From contig NZ_CP076543.1 of the NCBI RefSeq assembly GCF_030440515.1, positions 6,148,501 to 6,212,500 of the forward strand: DNA of 64,000 nucleotides, written 5' to 3'. The notes under the pieces were generated by a model. It did not search any database, was not told the origin of the DNA, and saw only the letters and a program-made list of their open reading frames with translations. The stretch comes from Streptomyces xanthophaeus (lineage in GTDB: Bacteria > Actinomycetota > Actinomycetes > Streptomycetales > Streptomycetaceae). The position numbers were made by a program, and so were the translations under genes. Positions 1-8,067 of this stretch are shown here, in pieces (position 1 is the first letter of the stretch; each line of letters opens with the position of its first letter).

Positions 1-1
1 C

Positions 2-1348
2 GGCGGCGAGCTCGCCGCCGACCAGCTGCCCGAGGCCGCCGCGGTGCTCGGCCTCGACGCCGCCGACGCGGACTCCACCGGGTACGCGAGCCAGGCCTGG
101 CGCGTGGCCGTGGACACCGGCCTGGTCGACGTGACCGAGCCGGAGGACGACGGCGGGGAAGGCGGCGGGGAGCGCTTCGGCACGGCCGCGCCCGGTGAGG
201 ACCTCGCACTGGTGACGAGCGGTGCGCCCGGCGACGTCCTCGACCTCTGGCTGGCGGCACTGGACACGGTGCTCGCCGACGCGGCGGTTCCCGACCTTGA
301 CGACCTCGTGGACGCGCTGGACGCGGGCGGCGAGATCGACTTCGACCGGCTGGACTGGAACCCGGGGCGCGAGGCGGACTTCCTCGACGGGGTCCTCGCC
401 AACCTCTACCTGCTCACCGTCACCGAGGGCGGGGCCGCGGACGAACCGGTTCCGCTGCCGGTGCTCGCCGCCTCGATGGTCGTGCCCGACGGCATGGGCG
501 AGCCGACCGACGCCGTGCTGGAGCAGGTCTCGGACGCGATGATGCGCCTCGACGACCAGTTCCGGCAGCTGGAGCCGATCGGGCTGGTGGAGTTCCGGCC
601 CGTCGACGAGGAGCTGATGGCGGAGGCCGACGGACCCCTGGAAACGGAGACCGCGGGCGCCGGGAACGCCGCGGACGACGAGGACGTCTCCCGCTACGGG
701 ATGGTCCGCCTGACCCCCCTCGGCCTGTACGGGATCCGGGCACGGATGCTGGAGGCCGGGGTCGATGCCCCCGCCGTCGGTGAACTGGCCGAGAAGGGTG
801 CCGACGCCCTCCTCGACGCGGTCTCCTTCTACTCCGAGAGCGCCGCCCAGGCCGAGATCGAGCAGTGGCTGGCCGGCCGGGAACTGCCCGCCGCGGCCGC
901 CGAGCTGCTGGCCGCCGCCCGCGGGGACGACGAAGGCGGCCCGCTGCGCCGGCTCCGGTGCCAGCAGGCCCTGGCCCCCGCCGGACCGGAGGCCGAGCCC
1001 GCGGTCCGCTCGGTGCTGGACGACCAGGAGCTCGGCGGGCTGGCCAGGGTCTGGCTGGCGGAGCGCGGGGTGAGCGACGTACCGGCGCCGGACCCGGAGA
1101 TGGTGTTCTGGCTGACGGTGGACACGATCGCGGCGCAGCTCGCCGCCGATGGGGAGACGGAGGAGCTTCCGCTCCTGATGGAGACCCTGACCGCTCATCA
1201 CGCGGGGTTCTTCGAGGAGGTGTGGCGGGTGGAACACCCGGCGACGGCGTACGTCCTGGAGGCGATGGGCCGGCTGCACCCGGACAGGAAGGCGGCCAAG
1301 GAGGCCCGCAAGGCCGCGTTCAGGGCCCGTTCCCGCCGCCCGGCCTGA
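2..1348 (+). CDS. Conserved actinobacterial protein, 5' end outside the window
   Basis: The reading frame is open from base 2, so the true start lies upstream of the window. At least 448 codons remain. It is a soluble, acidic, Ala/Glu/Asp-rich protein with no signal peptide and no motif I recognise. The C-terminal third resembles the C-terminus of the protein at 31945-33372: both carry a segment with LTPLG, a stretch beginning near WLTVDT or WLWVDT, and a final helix with AKEARKAAF or AKAVRRAAF. The two are therefore probably paralogues of one Streptomyces family of unknown function. The first half may contain winged-helix-like segments, but this is a guess from helix spacing only. Confidence 0.8.
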   Translation, partial: GGELAADQLPEAAAVLGLDAADADSTGYASQAWRVAVDTGLVDVTEPEDDGGEGGGERFGTAAPGEDLALVTSGAPGDVLDLWLAALDTVLADAAVPDLDDLVDALDAGGEIDFDRLDWNPGREADFLDGVLANLYLLTVTEGGAADEPVPLPVLAASMVVPDGMGEPTDAVLEQVSDAMMRLDDQFRQLEPIGLVEFRPVDEELMAEADGPLETETAGAGNAADDEDVSRYGMVRLTPLGLYGIRARMLEAGVDAPAVGELAEKGADALLDAVSFYSESAAQAEIEQWLAGRELPAAAAELLAAARGDDEGGPLRRLRCQQALAPAGPEAEPAVRSVLDDQELGGLARVWLAERGVSDVPAPDPEMVFWLTVDTIAAQLAADGETEELPLLMETLTAHHAGFFEEVWRVEHPATAYVLEAMGRLHPDRKAAKEARKAAFRARSRRPA

Positions 1349-1429
1349 GCCGCCCACGCTCGGGCCAGGGGCGGACCGGGGGCGGACCGGGGAGCCGGAC
1401 CTGGCTCCCCGGTGGACACAATGGGCGCC

Positions 1430-1948
1430 ATGGACTCAGGACTTGCCGCACTGCTGGGAGCCGCCGTCGGCTCCGTGACCACCCTCGGGGCCGCGATCGT
1501 CAACGGCCGGGCGCAGGCACGGTCCCAGCACGCCCAGTGGAGCCGGCAGCACCGCCGCGATGCCTACGCCGGCTACCTCGGCGCGCTCCACGACCGCGAC
1601 ATCGCCATGGACGCCGTACTCGACGTGCTGCGTGCGGACGCGCCGGACCTGGCCGACCTCGACGCGAAGACGGGCCGCTTCGTCACGCTGGCCCGCGAGG
1701 TCCACCGCGCTGGCGAAATCGTCATCCTCGAAGGGCCGGCGCCCCTCGCGGAGGTCGCCGAACGCGTCACCCACGCCTCCGGCGACCTTTCGCACGTCAT
1801 GCGGCGGATGGCGCAGGACGCCCGCGCCGGGGACGCCACGCGCAAGGCCGAGGACACCGCCCTCGCCGCCGAACGGCAGCGGATCCTCTACCGGGCGGTC
1901 CAGGACTTCCGCCTCGCGGCCCGCAGCGCGATCGGCGGGTCCGACTGA
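1430..1948 (+). CDS. Small membrane-anchored protein of unknown function
   Basis: A 172-residue product if started at ATG 1430; ATG 1421 and GTG 1412 are in-frame alternatives and none has a strong ribosome binding site. Residues about 4-24 form one hydrophobic Ala/Gly/Val segment, followed by a basic, helical cytoplasmic part rich in Arg, Ala, Glu and His. The arrangement (N-terminal anchor, long amphipathic helix) is common in actinobacterial orphan proteins. No catalytic motif is visible. It follows the preceding gene by about 80 bases on the same strand, so co-transcription is possible but not shown. Confidence 0.75.
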   Translation: MDSGLAALLGAAVGSVTTLGAAIVNGRAQARSQHAQWSRQHRRDAYAGYLGALHDRDIAMDAVLDVLRADAPDLADLDAKTGRFVTLAREVHRAGEIVILEGPAPLAEVAERVTHASGDLSHVMRRMAQDARAGDATRKAEDTALAAERQRILYRAVQDFRLAARSAIGGSD

Positions 1949-2057
1949 CCGGGGCCACCGACCCGGGTGCCCGGGAGGGCGGTGACAATGCGCCGTTCCT
2001 GGGGTCGGAGTTGGCCATTCCGGGGCGGGGCAAGGGGTCGGTTCCTCTTGGTGGGTA

Positions 2058-2079
2058 GTTCAGCCGCCGTTCACGTGCG
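2058..2079 (+). promoter_or_regulatory. Candidate PHO box (PhoP operator)
   Basis: Two direct repeat units, GTTCAGCCGCC and GTTCACGTGCG, follow each other with an exact 11-base period. They fit the Streptomyces PhoP direct-repeat unit (G, G/T, T, C, A, then pyrimidine-rich) in the best-conserved first five bases. The box ends 64 bases before the phosphatase ATG at 2144, a normal position for PhoP activation. A PHO box before a PhoX-like phosphatase is biologically coherent. Confidence 0.6.
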
Positions 2080-2143
2080 GGCGAGAGCGTGTGCGCCGAC
2101 GACCGCACGACAGGCGCACCACCTCCCCACCCCTGGAGACCCG

Positions 2144-3583
2144 ATGCCGCTCAGCCGTAGAGACTTCACCGCTCGTACCGTCATCGCCGGAGCGGGAGTC
2201 GCGCTCACCGGGACGGTCGGCGCCCTCGCCACCGCCCCCGGGGCGCTCGCCGCCGAGGACAGCACCGGTCGCGACGAGCACGGGCGGCCCTGCGAGCCCG
2301 GCTACGGCCCGCTCGTCCCCGACCCGGCCGGACTGCTGGCCCTGCCCGCCGGGTTCACCTACCGCGTCATCACGCACAGCGGGGTCACCACGCTGGACTC
2401 CGGCGAGACCACCCCGTCCAACCACGACGGGACCGCCGCCTTCGAGGGCCACCGCGGAGTCACCCTCCTCGTCAACAACCACGAGCTCAAGGGCAAGCGG
2501 GAGAACTGGGCCCGCCCCGTCCCGCTCACCGAGGGCCTCGTCTACGACCCGGCCGCGGCCGGCGGGTGCACGGTCGTCGAGGTCCGGCGCGGCGGCGAGG
2601 TCGCCGAATGGGTGGGCATCGCCGGTACCTCGACCAACTGCGCCGGCGGCGCCACCCCTTGGGGCACCTGGCTGACCTGCGAGGAGAACTCGGACCTGGC
2701 CGGCAAGAACGGCATGACGAAGGACCACGGCTACGTCTTCGAGGTCGACCCGCACGACCGGCGCGCCAACCGTGACCCGCGGCCGGTCAAGGCCTTCGGC
2801 CGCTACGACCACGAGGCCGTGGTCATCGACCCGCGCCAGGGCCATGCCTACCTGACCGAGGACGCCTCCGGCCCCAACGGGCTGCTCTACCGCTGGACCC
2901 CGCCCCGCGGCTTCCACCACGGGCGCGGCAGACTCCGTACGCTCGCGGCCGACGCCGGCGTGCTCCAGGCCGCCAAGTGCATCGACAGCTCCGGCCGGTT
3001 CGTCGACGACTTCTCGCGCGCCACGAAGATCGGCACAGTGTACGGGGTCGACTGGGTGGACGTGCCCGACCGCGATGCCCGGACCGTACCGGTGCGCAAG
3101 CAGTTCGCCGACGGTGTGGTGACGCGCGGACGCAAGCTGGAGGGCATGTGGTGGGCGGACGGCGGCGCGTACTTCGTCTCGTCCTACGCCCGTGAGGAGA
3201 GCCCGGGCGCGGCCCACGACGGCCAGGTCTGGTTCTACGACCCCAAGCGGCGCACGGTCCGCCTCACCGTCCTCATCGGGATCAACGCGGACCCGTCGGC
3301 CGACGGCGGCTACGACGGCCCCGACAACATCACCGTCTCCCCGTACGGCGGCCTGATCATCGCGGAGGACGGCTCGGGGCTGCAGCACCTGTTCGGCGCG
3401 ACGGCGTCGGGACGCACCTACCCGCTCGCGCGCAACGAGCTCAACAACGGGTCGGCCGAGGCGCCGGAGTACTCCGAATTCACCGGCGTCTGCTTCTCCC
3501 CGGACGGGCGCACGCTGTACGCCAACATCCAGGACCCGGGCATCATGCTGGCCATCACCGGGCCGTGGCGGCGCGCGCACTGA
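2144..3583 (+). CDS. PhoX-like alkaline phosphatase, Tat-exported
   Basis: A 479-residue protein of the PhoX/DUF839 family, calcium-dependent phosphatases that release phosphate from organic esters outside the cell. ATG 2144 is chosen because it gives a complete Tat signal peptide: MPLSRRDFTAR has the twin arginine followed by Asp-Phe, then a hydrophobic Ala/Gly/Val stretch and an ALA cleavage site near residue 36. Conserved landmarks include VNNHE, GGATPWGTWLTCEEN and a C-terminal CFSPDGRTLY segment. Longer in-frame starts upstream lack the signal. A PHO box lies about 65 bases upstream, which suggests induction by phosphate starvation. Substrate specificity within the family cannot be read from sequence. 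Confidence 0.88.
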   Translation: MPLSRRDFTARTVIAGAGVALTGTVGALATAPGALAAEDSTGRDEHGRPCEPGYGPLVPDPAGLLALPAGFTYRVITHSGVTTLDSGETTPSNHDGTAAFEGHRGVTLLVNNHELKGKRENWARPVPLTEGLVYDPAAAGGCTVVEVRRGGEVAEWVGIAGTSTNCAGGATPWGTWLTCEENSDLAGKNGMTKDHGYVFEVDPHDRRANRDPRPVKAFGRYDHEAVVIDPRQGHAYLTEDASGPNGLLYRWTPPRGFHHGRGRLRTLAADAGVLQAAKCIDSSGRFVDDFSRATKIGTVYGVDWVDVPDRDARTVPVRKQFADGVVTRGRKLEGMWWADGGAYFVSSYAREESPGAAHDGQVWFYDPKRRTVRLTVLIGINADPSADGGYDGPDNITVSPYGGLIIAEDGSGLQHLFGATASGRTYPLARNELNNGSAEAPEYSEFTGVCFSPDGRTLYANIQDPGIMLAITGPWRRAH

Positions 3584-3613
3584 CCGTCGGCGGCAGCGCC
3601 GCGCACGTGCCGC

Positions 3614-3790
3614 CTACAGGGCCGGGGAAACCTCCGCGCGCGAGGCCTCGGCCCACTCGGCGAGCAGGAACTCATATGCCTCCGAGGGCCACTCGCCGTC
3701 CACCCGGGTCTCGACAAGGTGCCGTATCGCCTCGTTCGCCTCTGCGGCGGACGGGCGGGCGGGCCCCGCGGGGGTGAGTGTCTCGTGCAT
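3614..3790 (-). CDS. Small conserved protein, 58 aa
   Basis: Started at ATG 3790 (MHETLTPAG), giving 58 residues; a longer in-frame start at 3814 exists. It is acidic and helical with the segment EAIRHLVETRVDGEWPSEAY followed by Glu/Ala-rich helix. Small proteins of this look recur in Streptomyces genomes as orphans. No transmembrane segment or cysteine cluster is present. It is convergent with the phosphatase gene, 30 bases apart, and lies downstream of the terD-like gene, so it could be read from its own promoter. Confidence 0.55.
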   Translation of the reverse strand: MHETLTPAGPARPSAAEANEAIRHLVETRVDGEWPSEAYEFLLAEWAEASRAEVSPAL

Positions 3791-3892
3791 GGTTCCAAGG
3801 CTACGGGCGGGCACTGACAGCCACCTACGGATTACGCGTGGCTTCCATCACCCGCGACGCGTACCGGTGGCCGCATGTGCCCGCCCACCTGC

Positions 3893-5149
3893 TCAGAGTG
3901 CCTGTGCGGCGGGCTTGACCATGCCGCGCACTGTGCGCGACTTCACAAAGTCGCCCATGGCGGTCATCTCCCACTCGCCGGAGAACTGCTTGATCAGCTT
4001 GGCCATCATCACGCCGGTCTGGGGTTCGGCGCTCGTGAGGTCGAAGCGCACCAGCTCCTCGCCGCTCGCCGCGTCGATGAGACGGCAGTAGGCCTTGGCC
4101 ACCTCGGTGAATTTCTGGCCGGAGAAGGAATTCACCGTGAACACCAGGCCGGTGGCGTCGGCGGGGATCCGGCCGAGGTCCACGACGATCACCTCGTCGT
4201 CGCCCGCGCCCTCACCGGTGAGATTGTCACCGGAGTGCTTGATGGCACCGCCGAGGATGGACAGCTTGCCGAAGTAGCAGCTGTCGATGTGGTTGCGCTG
4301 GGGGCCGTACGCGATGACGGAGGCGTCGAGGTCGATGTCCTTGCCGCGGAAGGCCGGCTCCCAGCCCAGACCCATCTTGACCTGGGAGAGCAGCGGGCGG
4401 CCGCCCTTGACGAGGGAGACGGTCTGGTTCTTCTGGAGGCTGACCCGGCCCTTGTCGAGGTTGATCTTCCCCGTGCCGGGCGCGGGGGCCGCGGGTGCGG
4501 GGGGCGCCACGGGGGCGGCCGGGGCGGGAGCCGCGGGCGTGGTGGCGCCGCCGAGCCAGGGGGAGGCCGGGTAGGAGGCCGGCGGGGCCGGGGGCGCGGG
4601 GGGCGCCGGGGGCGCGGGCGGGGTCACGGCCTGGGGAGCCGCGGGCTCCTCGTCCACGGAGACCCCGAAGTCGGTGGCGATGCCCGCGAGACCGTTGGCG
4701 TACCCCTGGCCGACCGCGCGCACCTTCCATACGCCGCCGCGCTGGTAGACCTCGACGACGACGAGCGCGGTCTCCGTGCCCAGCCGCGGCGGGGTGAAGG
4801 AGGCGATCACCGCTCCGCCGTCGGCGTTGCGCACGGTGCCGGTGGGCTCGATGCCCTGGAAGGACTGCCCGGCGGCGTCGGGGCTGGCGGTGACCACGAT
4901 CCGCTCGATGCCCGGCGGCAGGGCGGCCGTGTCCACGGTGATCGAGTCCGGTGCCGTACCCCCGCCGGACCGGTAGCTGACACCGGGCCCGGAGGGCTGG
5001 TTGAAGAAGATGAAGTCGGCGTCGGAGCGCACCTTGCCGTCCGCCGTCAGGAGCAGGGCCGATACGTCGAGCCGTACCGGCGCAGCCACGTCGACCGTCA
5101 CGCGGACGGCATTGAGCGGCAGGTTGGATCCAGGGGTCATAGCGGTCAT
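3893..5149 (-). CDS. TerD-family protein with two Ter domains
   Basis: A 418-residue protein of the tellurium-resistance TerD superfamily, calcium-binding stress proteins of the cytoplasm or inner membrane face. Residues about 1-150 form an N-terminal Ter-like domain (SDADFIFFNQP is typical). A Pro/Ala-rich linker spans about 160-230. Residues about 235-418 form a canonical TerD domain (GWEP, DLDASVIAYG, GDNLTGEG). ATG 5149 or 5140 could start it. Two domains joined by a low-complexity hinge occur in several Streptomyces Ter proteins. No terB, terC or terZ gene is adjacent, so it is an isolated member. The window also carries a RING protein whose C-terminal part resembles TerD. Confidence 0.88.
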   Translation of the reverse strand: MTAMTPGSNLPLNAVRVTVDVAAPVRLDVSALLLTADGKVRSDADFIFFNQPSGPGVSYRSGGGTAPDSITVDTAALPPGIERIVVTASPDAAGQSFQGIEPTGTVRNADGGAVIASFTPPRLGTETALVVVEVYQRGGVWKVRAVGQGYANGLAGIATDFGVSVDEEPAAPQAVTPPAPPAPPAPPAPPASYPASPWLGGATTPAAPAPAAPVAPPAPAAPAPGTGKINLDKGRVSLQKNQTVSLVKGGRPLLSQVKMGLGWEPAFRGKDIDLDASVIAYGPQRNHIDSCYFGKLSILGGAIKHSGDNLTGEGAGDDEVIVVDLGRIPADATGLVFTVNSFSGQKFTEVAKAYCRLIDAASGEELVRFDLTSAEPQTGVMMAKLIKQFSGEWEMTAMGDFVKSRTVRGMVKPAAQAL

Positions 5150-5219
5150 GCCCGGAGAACGACCGGAGGTGCTTTGCCGTTCCCTTACCCTCGCGGGATG
5201 TTTCGGGACCTTCGGGATG

Positions 5220-5441
5220 TCAGCGCTGATTGCGGGGGTGACTGCGCGCGACGCGCTCGTTGCCGAACTTGTACGAGCCGGTCCAGCGGGCCATCACGAG
5301 CTGCGCGTCGCCGGATTCCACCTCGGCCAGGAACTTCTCGGCGCGGTTCCCGCGCAGGGTGGCCGCGGTGCGGCCCCGGTGGGTGATGACGACGGAGTCG
5401 TCCCGGTGGCGTGCGTAGGTGAACCCGTGCGGCCTCGGCAT
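5220..5441 (-). CDS. Small conserved Streptomyces protein, 73 aa
   Basis: A 73-residue basic protein: MPRPHGFTYARHRDDSVVIT followed by a beta-rich basic region with AEKFLAEVE and ARWTGSYKFGNER. It contains no membrane segment and no cysteines. The regular alternation of strands and basic residues suggests a small beta-barrel or nucleic-acid-binding fold, but this is an inference. It sits between the terD-like gene (downstream) and a strong terminator hairpin at 5485-5528, so it is probably transcribed independently of the aldehyde dehydrogenase gene. Confidence 0.7.
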   Translation of the reverse strand: MPRPHGFTYARHRDDSVVITHRGRTAATLRGNRAEKFLAEVESGDAQLVMARWTGSYKFGNERVARSHPRNQR

Positions 5442-5484
5442 GCGGCGCAGCCTGCCGCGGCGGACCCGGGGCGGGCAACGGGAT

Positions 5485-5528
5485 TTCCGGTGTCCCGGCG
5501 GGCGGCGGCGCCTGCCGGGACACCGGAA
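5485..5528 (-). terminator. Rho-independent-type hairpin after the aldehyde dehydrogenase
   Basis: A perfect 15-bp stem pairs 5485-5499 with 5514-5528 across a 14-base loop, four bases beyond the aldehyde dehydrogenase stop codon on the minus strand. There is no clear T-run, as is usual for Streptomyces terminators. Confidence 0.7.
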
Positions 5529-5531
5529 TGC

Positions 5532-7055
5532 TCAGCCCCCGGTGACCTGGCGCGGCAGCCTCAGCGGGTTGGCCTCGCGCAGCTCCGCCGGAAGGAGTGC
5601 GTCCGGCACGGACTGGTAGGCCACCGGACGCAGCCAGCGCTCGATCGCCGTGCCACCCACCGAGGTGGAGTGCGAGGTCGCGGCCGGGTACGGGCCGCCG
5701 TGGTGCTGGGCCGGGGCCACCGCGACCCCGGTCGGCCAGCCGTTGACCACGATCCGCCCCGCCAGCCCGGTGACCTGCCCGATCAGCTCGACGGCCGGGC
5801 CGGGCGCGCCCTCGGTCTCGGCGGCCGACAGCTGGAGGGTGGCGCTCAGGTTCCCGCCGAGGAGCCCGAGGACCGCGCTCGCCTCGTCCTGGTCGGCGTA
5901 CCGCACGACGACGGTGACCGGACCGAAGCACTCCTCCAGGAGGACGTCGTGGTCGCCGCCTTCCAGGAGGCTCCCGGCGGGCACGGTCAGATAGCCTGCG
6001 CCGACGGTGTGCTCACCGCCGGAGCCCGGGGTCACGGGAGCGTCGACGCCGGGCAGCGCGGCCCGCTCGCGCACACCGGAGACGAAGTTCTCCCGCATCC
6101 GGTGGTCGAGCAGCACGCCCGGCTCGGTCTCCCCGAGCGCCTTGGTGAGCTCGCCGGTGAGCCGGTCGCCGTCCGCGCCCTCGGGGACCAGGACCAGGCC
6201 CGGCTTCACGCAGAACTGACCGACGCCGAGGGTGATCGAGCCCGCGAGCCCGGCGCCGATCTCCTCGGCGCGCTCGGCGGCGGCGGCCGGGGTGACCACG
6301 ACGGGGTTGAGGGAGCCGAGTTCGCCGTGGAAGGGGATGGGTACGGGACGGGCGGCGGCCGCGTCGAACAGGGCCCGCCCGCCCCGGATGGAACCGGTGA
6401 ATCCGGCGGCCGCCACCAGCGGGTGGCGGATCAGCTCCAGGCCGGCGTCGAACCCGTGGACCACGCTCACCACGTCGGCCGGGAGCCCGGTCAGGGCCGC
6501 GGCCCGGCGCAGCAGCGAGGCGCACAGCTCGGAAGTGGCGGGGTGGTCGGGGTGCGCCTTGACGACCACCGGACAGCCGGCGGCGAGCGCGCTCGCGGTG
6601 TCCCCGCCGGGGACGGAGAAGGCGAGCGGGAAGTTGGAGGCGGCGTAGACCGCGACCACGCCCAGCGGGACCTTGTAGCGGCGCAGTTCGGGGCGCGGCG
6701 GGCTGAGGGAGGGGTCGGCGCGGTCGATCCGGATGTCGAGGTAGGCCCCGGCGTCCACGGCGTCGGCGAAGGCGCGCAGCTGACCGGTGGTGCGGGCCAG
6801 TTCGCCGGTGAGCCGGCCCGGGCCGAGCGCGGTCTCGGCGTCGGCGGCCTCGATCACGTGGGCGGCGGCCTCGTCCAGCAGCGCGGCGGCGGCGCGCAGG
6901 AAGGCGGCGCGCACGGTGGCGTCGGCGAGCGAGCCGCGGGCGGCGTGGGCGGCCCGTACGGCTTCGTCCACCTCGCCGGGTGTGGCCTCCACCGCAACCT
7001 GTTCGCGCTGCTTCCCGGTGCGGGGGTCCACACTCCAGACTGGTGTCGTTGTCAT
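5532..7055 (-). CDS. NADP-dependent aldehyde dehydrogenase, alpha-ketoglutarate semialdehyde dehydrogenase type
   Basis: A 507-residue aldehyde dehydrogenase. The catalytic cysteine is Cys282 in GQFCVKPG and the general base is Glu245 in HGELGSLNP, both in the form typical of the KGSADH branch, which oxidises 2,5-dioxopentanoate to 2-oxoglutarate in sugar-acid, pentose or hydroxyproline catabolism. The cofactor-binding region holds NFPLAFSVPGGDTASALAAG. The gene is divergent from an IclR regulator, and a perfect inverted repeat lies 20 bases before its start, so repression or activation by that regulator is likely. No sugar-acid dehydratase or proline epimerase gene is adjacent, so the upstream pathway is not identified. 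Confidence 0.88.
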   Translation of the reverse strand: MTTTPVWSVDPRTGKQREQVAVEATPGEVDEAVRAAHAARGSLADATVRAAFLRAAAALLDEAAAHVIEAADAETALGPGRLTGELARTTGQLRAFADAVDAGAYLDIRIDRADPSLSPPRPELRRYKVPLGVVAVYAASNFPLAFSVPGGDTASALAAGCPVVVKAHPDHPATSELCASLLRRAAALTGLPADVVSVVHGFDAGLELIRHPLVAAAGFTGSIRGGRALFDAAAARPVPIPFHGELGSLNPVVVTPAAAAERAEEIGAGLAGSITLGVGQFCVKPGLVLVPEGADGDRLTGELTKALGETEPGVLLDHRMRENFVSGVRERAALPGVDAPVTPGSGGEHTVGAGYLTVPAGSLLEGGDHDVLLEECFGPVTVVVRYADQDEASAVLGLLGGNLSATLQLSAAETEGAPGPAVELIGQVTGLAGRIVVNGWPTGVAVAPAQHHGGPYPAATSHSTSVGGTAIERWLRPVAYQSVPDALLPAELREANPLRLPRQVTGG

Positions 7056-7074
7056 GGCCCACTGCCTCCTGGAT

Positions 7075-7092
7075 CGTTCAGTATTCTGAACG
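7075..7092. promoter_or_regulatory. Candidate IclR operator
   Basis: CGTTCAG-TATT-CTGAACG is a perfect inverted repeat with 7-bp arms (7075-7081 and 7086-7092) and a 4-base AT-rich spacer. It lies between the aldehyde dehydrogenase start (7055) and the IclR-family start (7183). Size and symmetry suit a dimeric IclR-type regulator. Confidence 0.65.
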
Positions 7093-7182
7093 CAGTTCCG
7101 GTGGATGAATGATCACATCTGCTGTGGACTCTATTTCCGCGTCCTCGGCGTGACAAGAGGCGACCAGAGGGGAAGCAGGCGT

Positions 7183-7965
7183 ATGACGACGACCGAGTCG
7201 GGGATCCCCGCCCAGGCGGCGCCGGTCAAATCGGCGGTGCGGACCGTCCTGCTGCTGGAGCACTTCGCGGCGCGGCCGGGGCTGCACAGCCTGGCCGACA
7301 TCCAGAGCGACCTCTCCCTGCCGAAGTCCAGCCTCTACATGCTGCTGCGGACACTGGTGAATCTGGGCTGGGTGGAGACCGACGCGACGGGCACCCGGTA
7401 CGGCATCGGCGTACGGGCCCTGCTGGTCGGCAGTTCCTACATCGACGGCGACGAGGTGGTCGCCGCGGCCCGGCCCACCCTGGACCGGCTCTCCGACGAC
7501 ACCACGGAGACCATCCACCTGGCCCGGCTGGACGGGACGAGCGTGGTCTACCTCGCCACCCGGCAGTCCCAGCACTACCTGCGCCCCTTCACCCGGGTCG
7601 GGCGGCGGCTGCCGGTGCACTCGACCGCGCTGGGCAAGGCCCTGCTGGCCACGCACACGGACCAGGAGGTACGGGGGCTGCTGCCGCGGCGGCTGGAGGC
7701 GGTCACCGAGCACACGGTCACCGACCGGGAGCAGCTGATCGAGGAGCTGGCGCTGGTGCGTGAGCAGGGGTACGCGGTGGACCGGGAGGAGAACACGCTC
7801 GGGCTGCGCTGCTTCGGGGTGGCCGTGCCGTACCGGACGCCGGCGCGGGACGCGGTGAGCTGCTCGGTGCCGGTGGCCCGGCTGACGGGGGAGCACGAGC
7901 AGGTCATCAAGGCGGCGCTGTTCGAGGCGCGGGACCGGCTGTCGGTCGTGACGCGCCGCATGTGA
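7183..7965 (+). CDS. IclR-family transcriptional regulator
   Basis: A 260-residue regulator. Residues about 14-75 form the N-terminal winged helix-turn-helix (SLADIQSDLSLPKSSLYMLL is the recognition region). The rest is the IclR effector domain with GRRLPVHSTALGKALLA, the usual signature around the ligand pocket. ATG 7183 is preceded by a GGGGAAG ribosome binding site; earlier in-frame starts add an unlikely leader. It is divergent from the aldehyde dehydrogenase and most likely controls it through the inverted repeat at 7075-7092. The effector is probably a sugar acid or keto-acid intermediate, which is inference from the target enzyme. Confidence 0.9.
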   Translation: MTTTESGIPAQAAPVKSAVRTVLLLEHFAARPGLHSLADIQSDLSLPKSSLYMLLRTLVNLGWVETDATGTRYGIGVRALLVGSSYIDGDEVVAAARPTLDRLSDDTTETIHLARLDGTSVVYLATRQSQHYLRPFTRVGRRLPVHSTALGKALLATHTDQEVRGLLPRRLEAVTEHTVTDREQLIEELALVREQGYAVDREENTLGLRCFGVAVPYRTPARDAVSCSVPVARLTGEHEQVIKAALFEARDRLSVVTRRM

Positions 7966-7994
7966 CACGCGCCGCTGGCGGGGCGGGCGTTGTG

Positions 7995-8012
7995 CTCCCC
8001 CGCATGGGGGAG
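7995..8012 (+). terminator. Hairpin after the IclR gene
   Basis: CTCCCCC pairs with GGGGGAG around a GCAT loop, followed at once by a second imperfect dyad (CCCCTT, AAGGGG). It stands 30 bases past the IclR-family stop and before the signalling operon, a suitable place for termination. Confidence 0.45.
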
Positions 8013-8067
8013 GCGGTTCCCCTTCAAGGGGGAGGTGGCGGGGCCGCGCGGGCGCGACCGTTGAGTC

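Noticed and set aside
3875..5386. Long plus-strand open frame opposite the terD-like gene
   Set aside because: Its translation is Gly/Arg/Val-rich with no recognisable domain, while the opposite strand encodes a clear TerD protein. It is a high-GC shadow frame.
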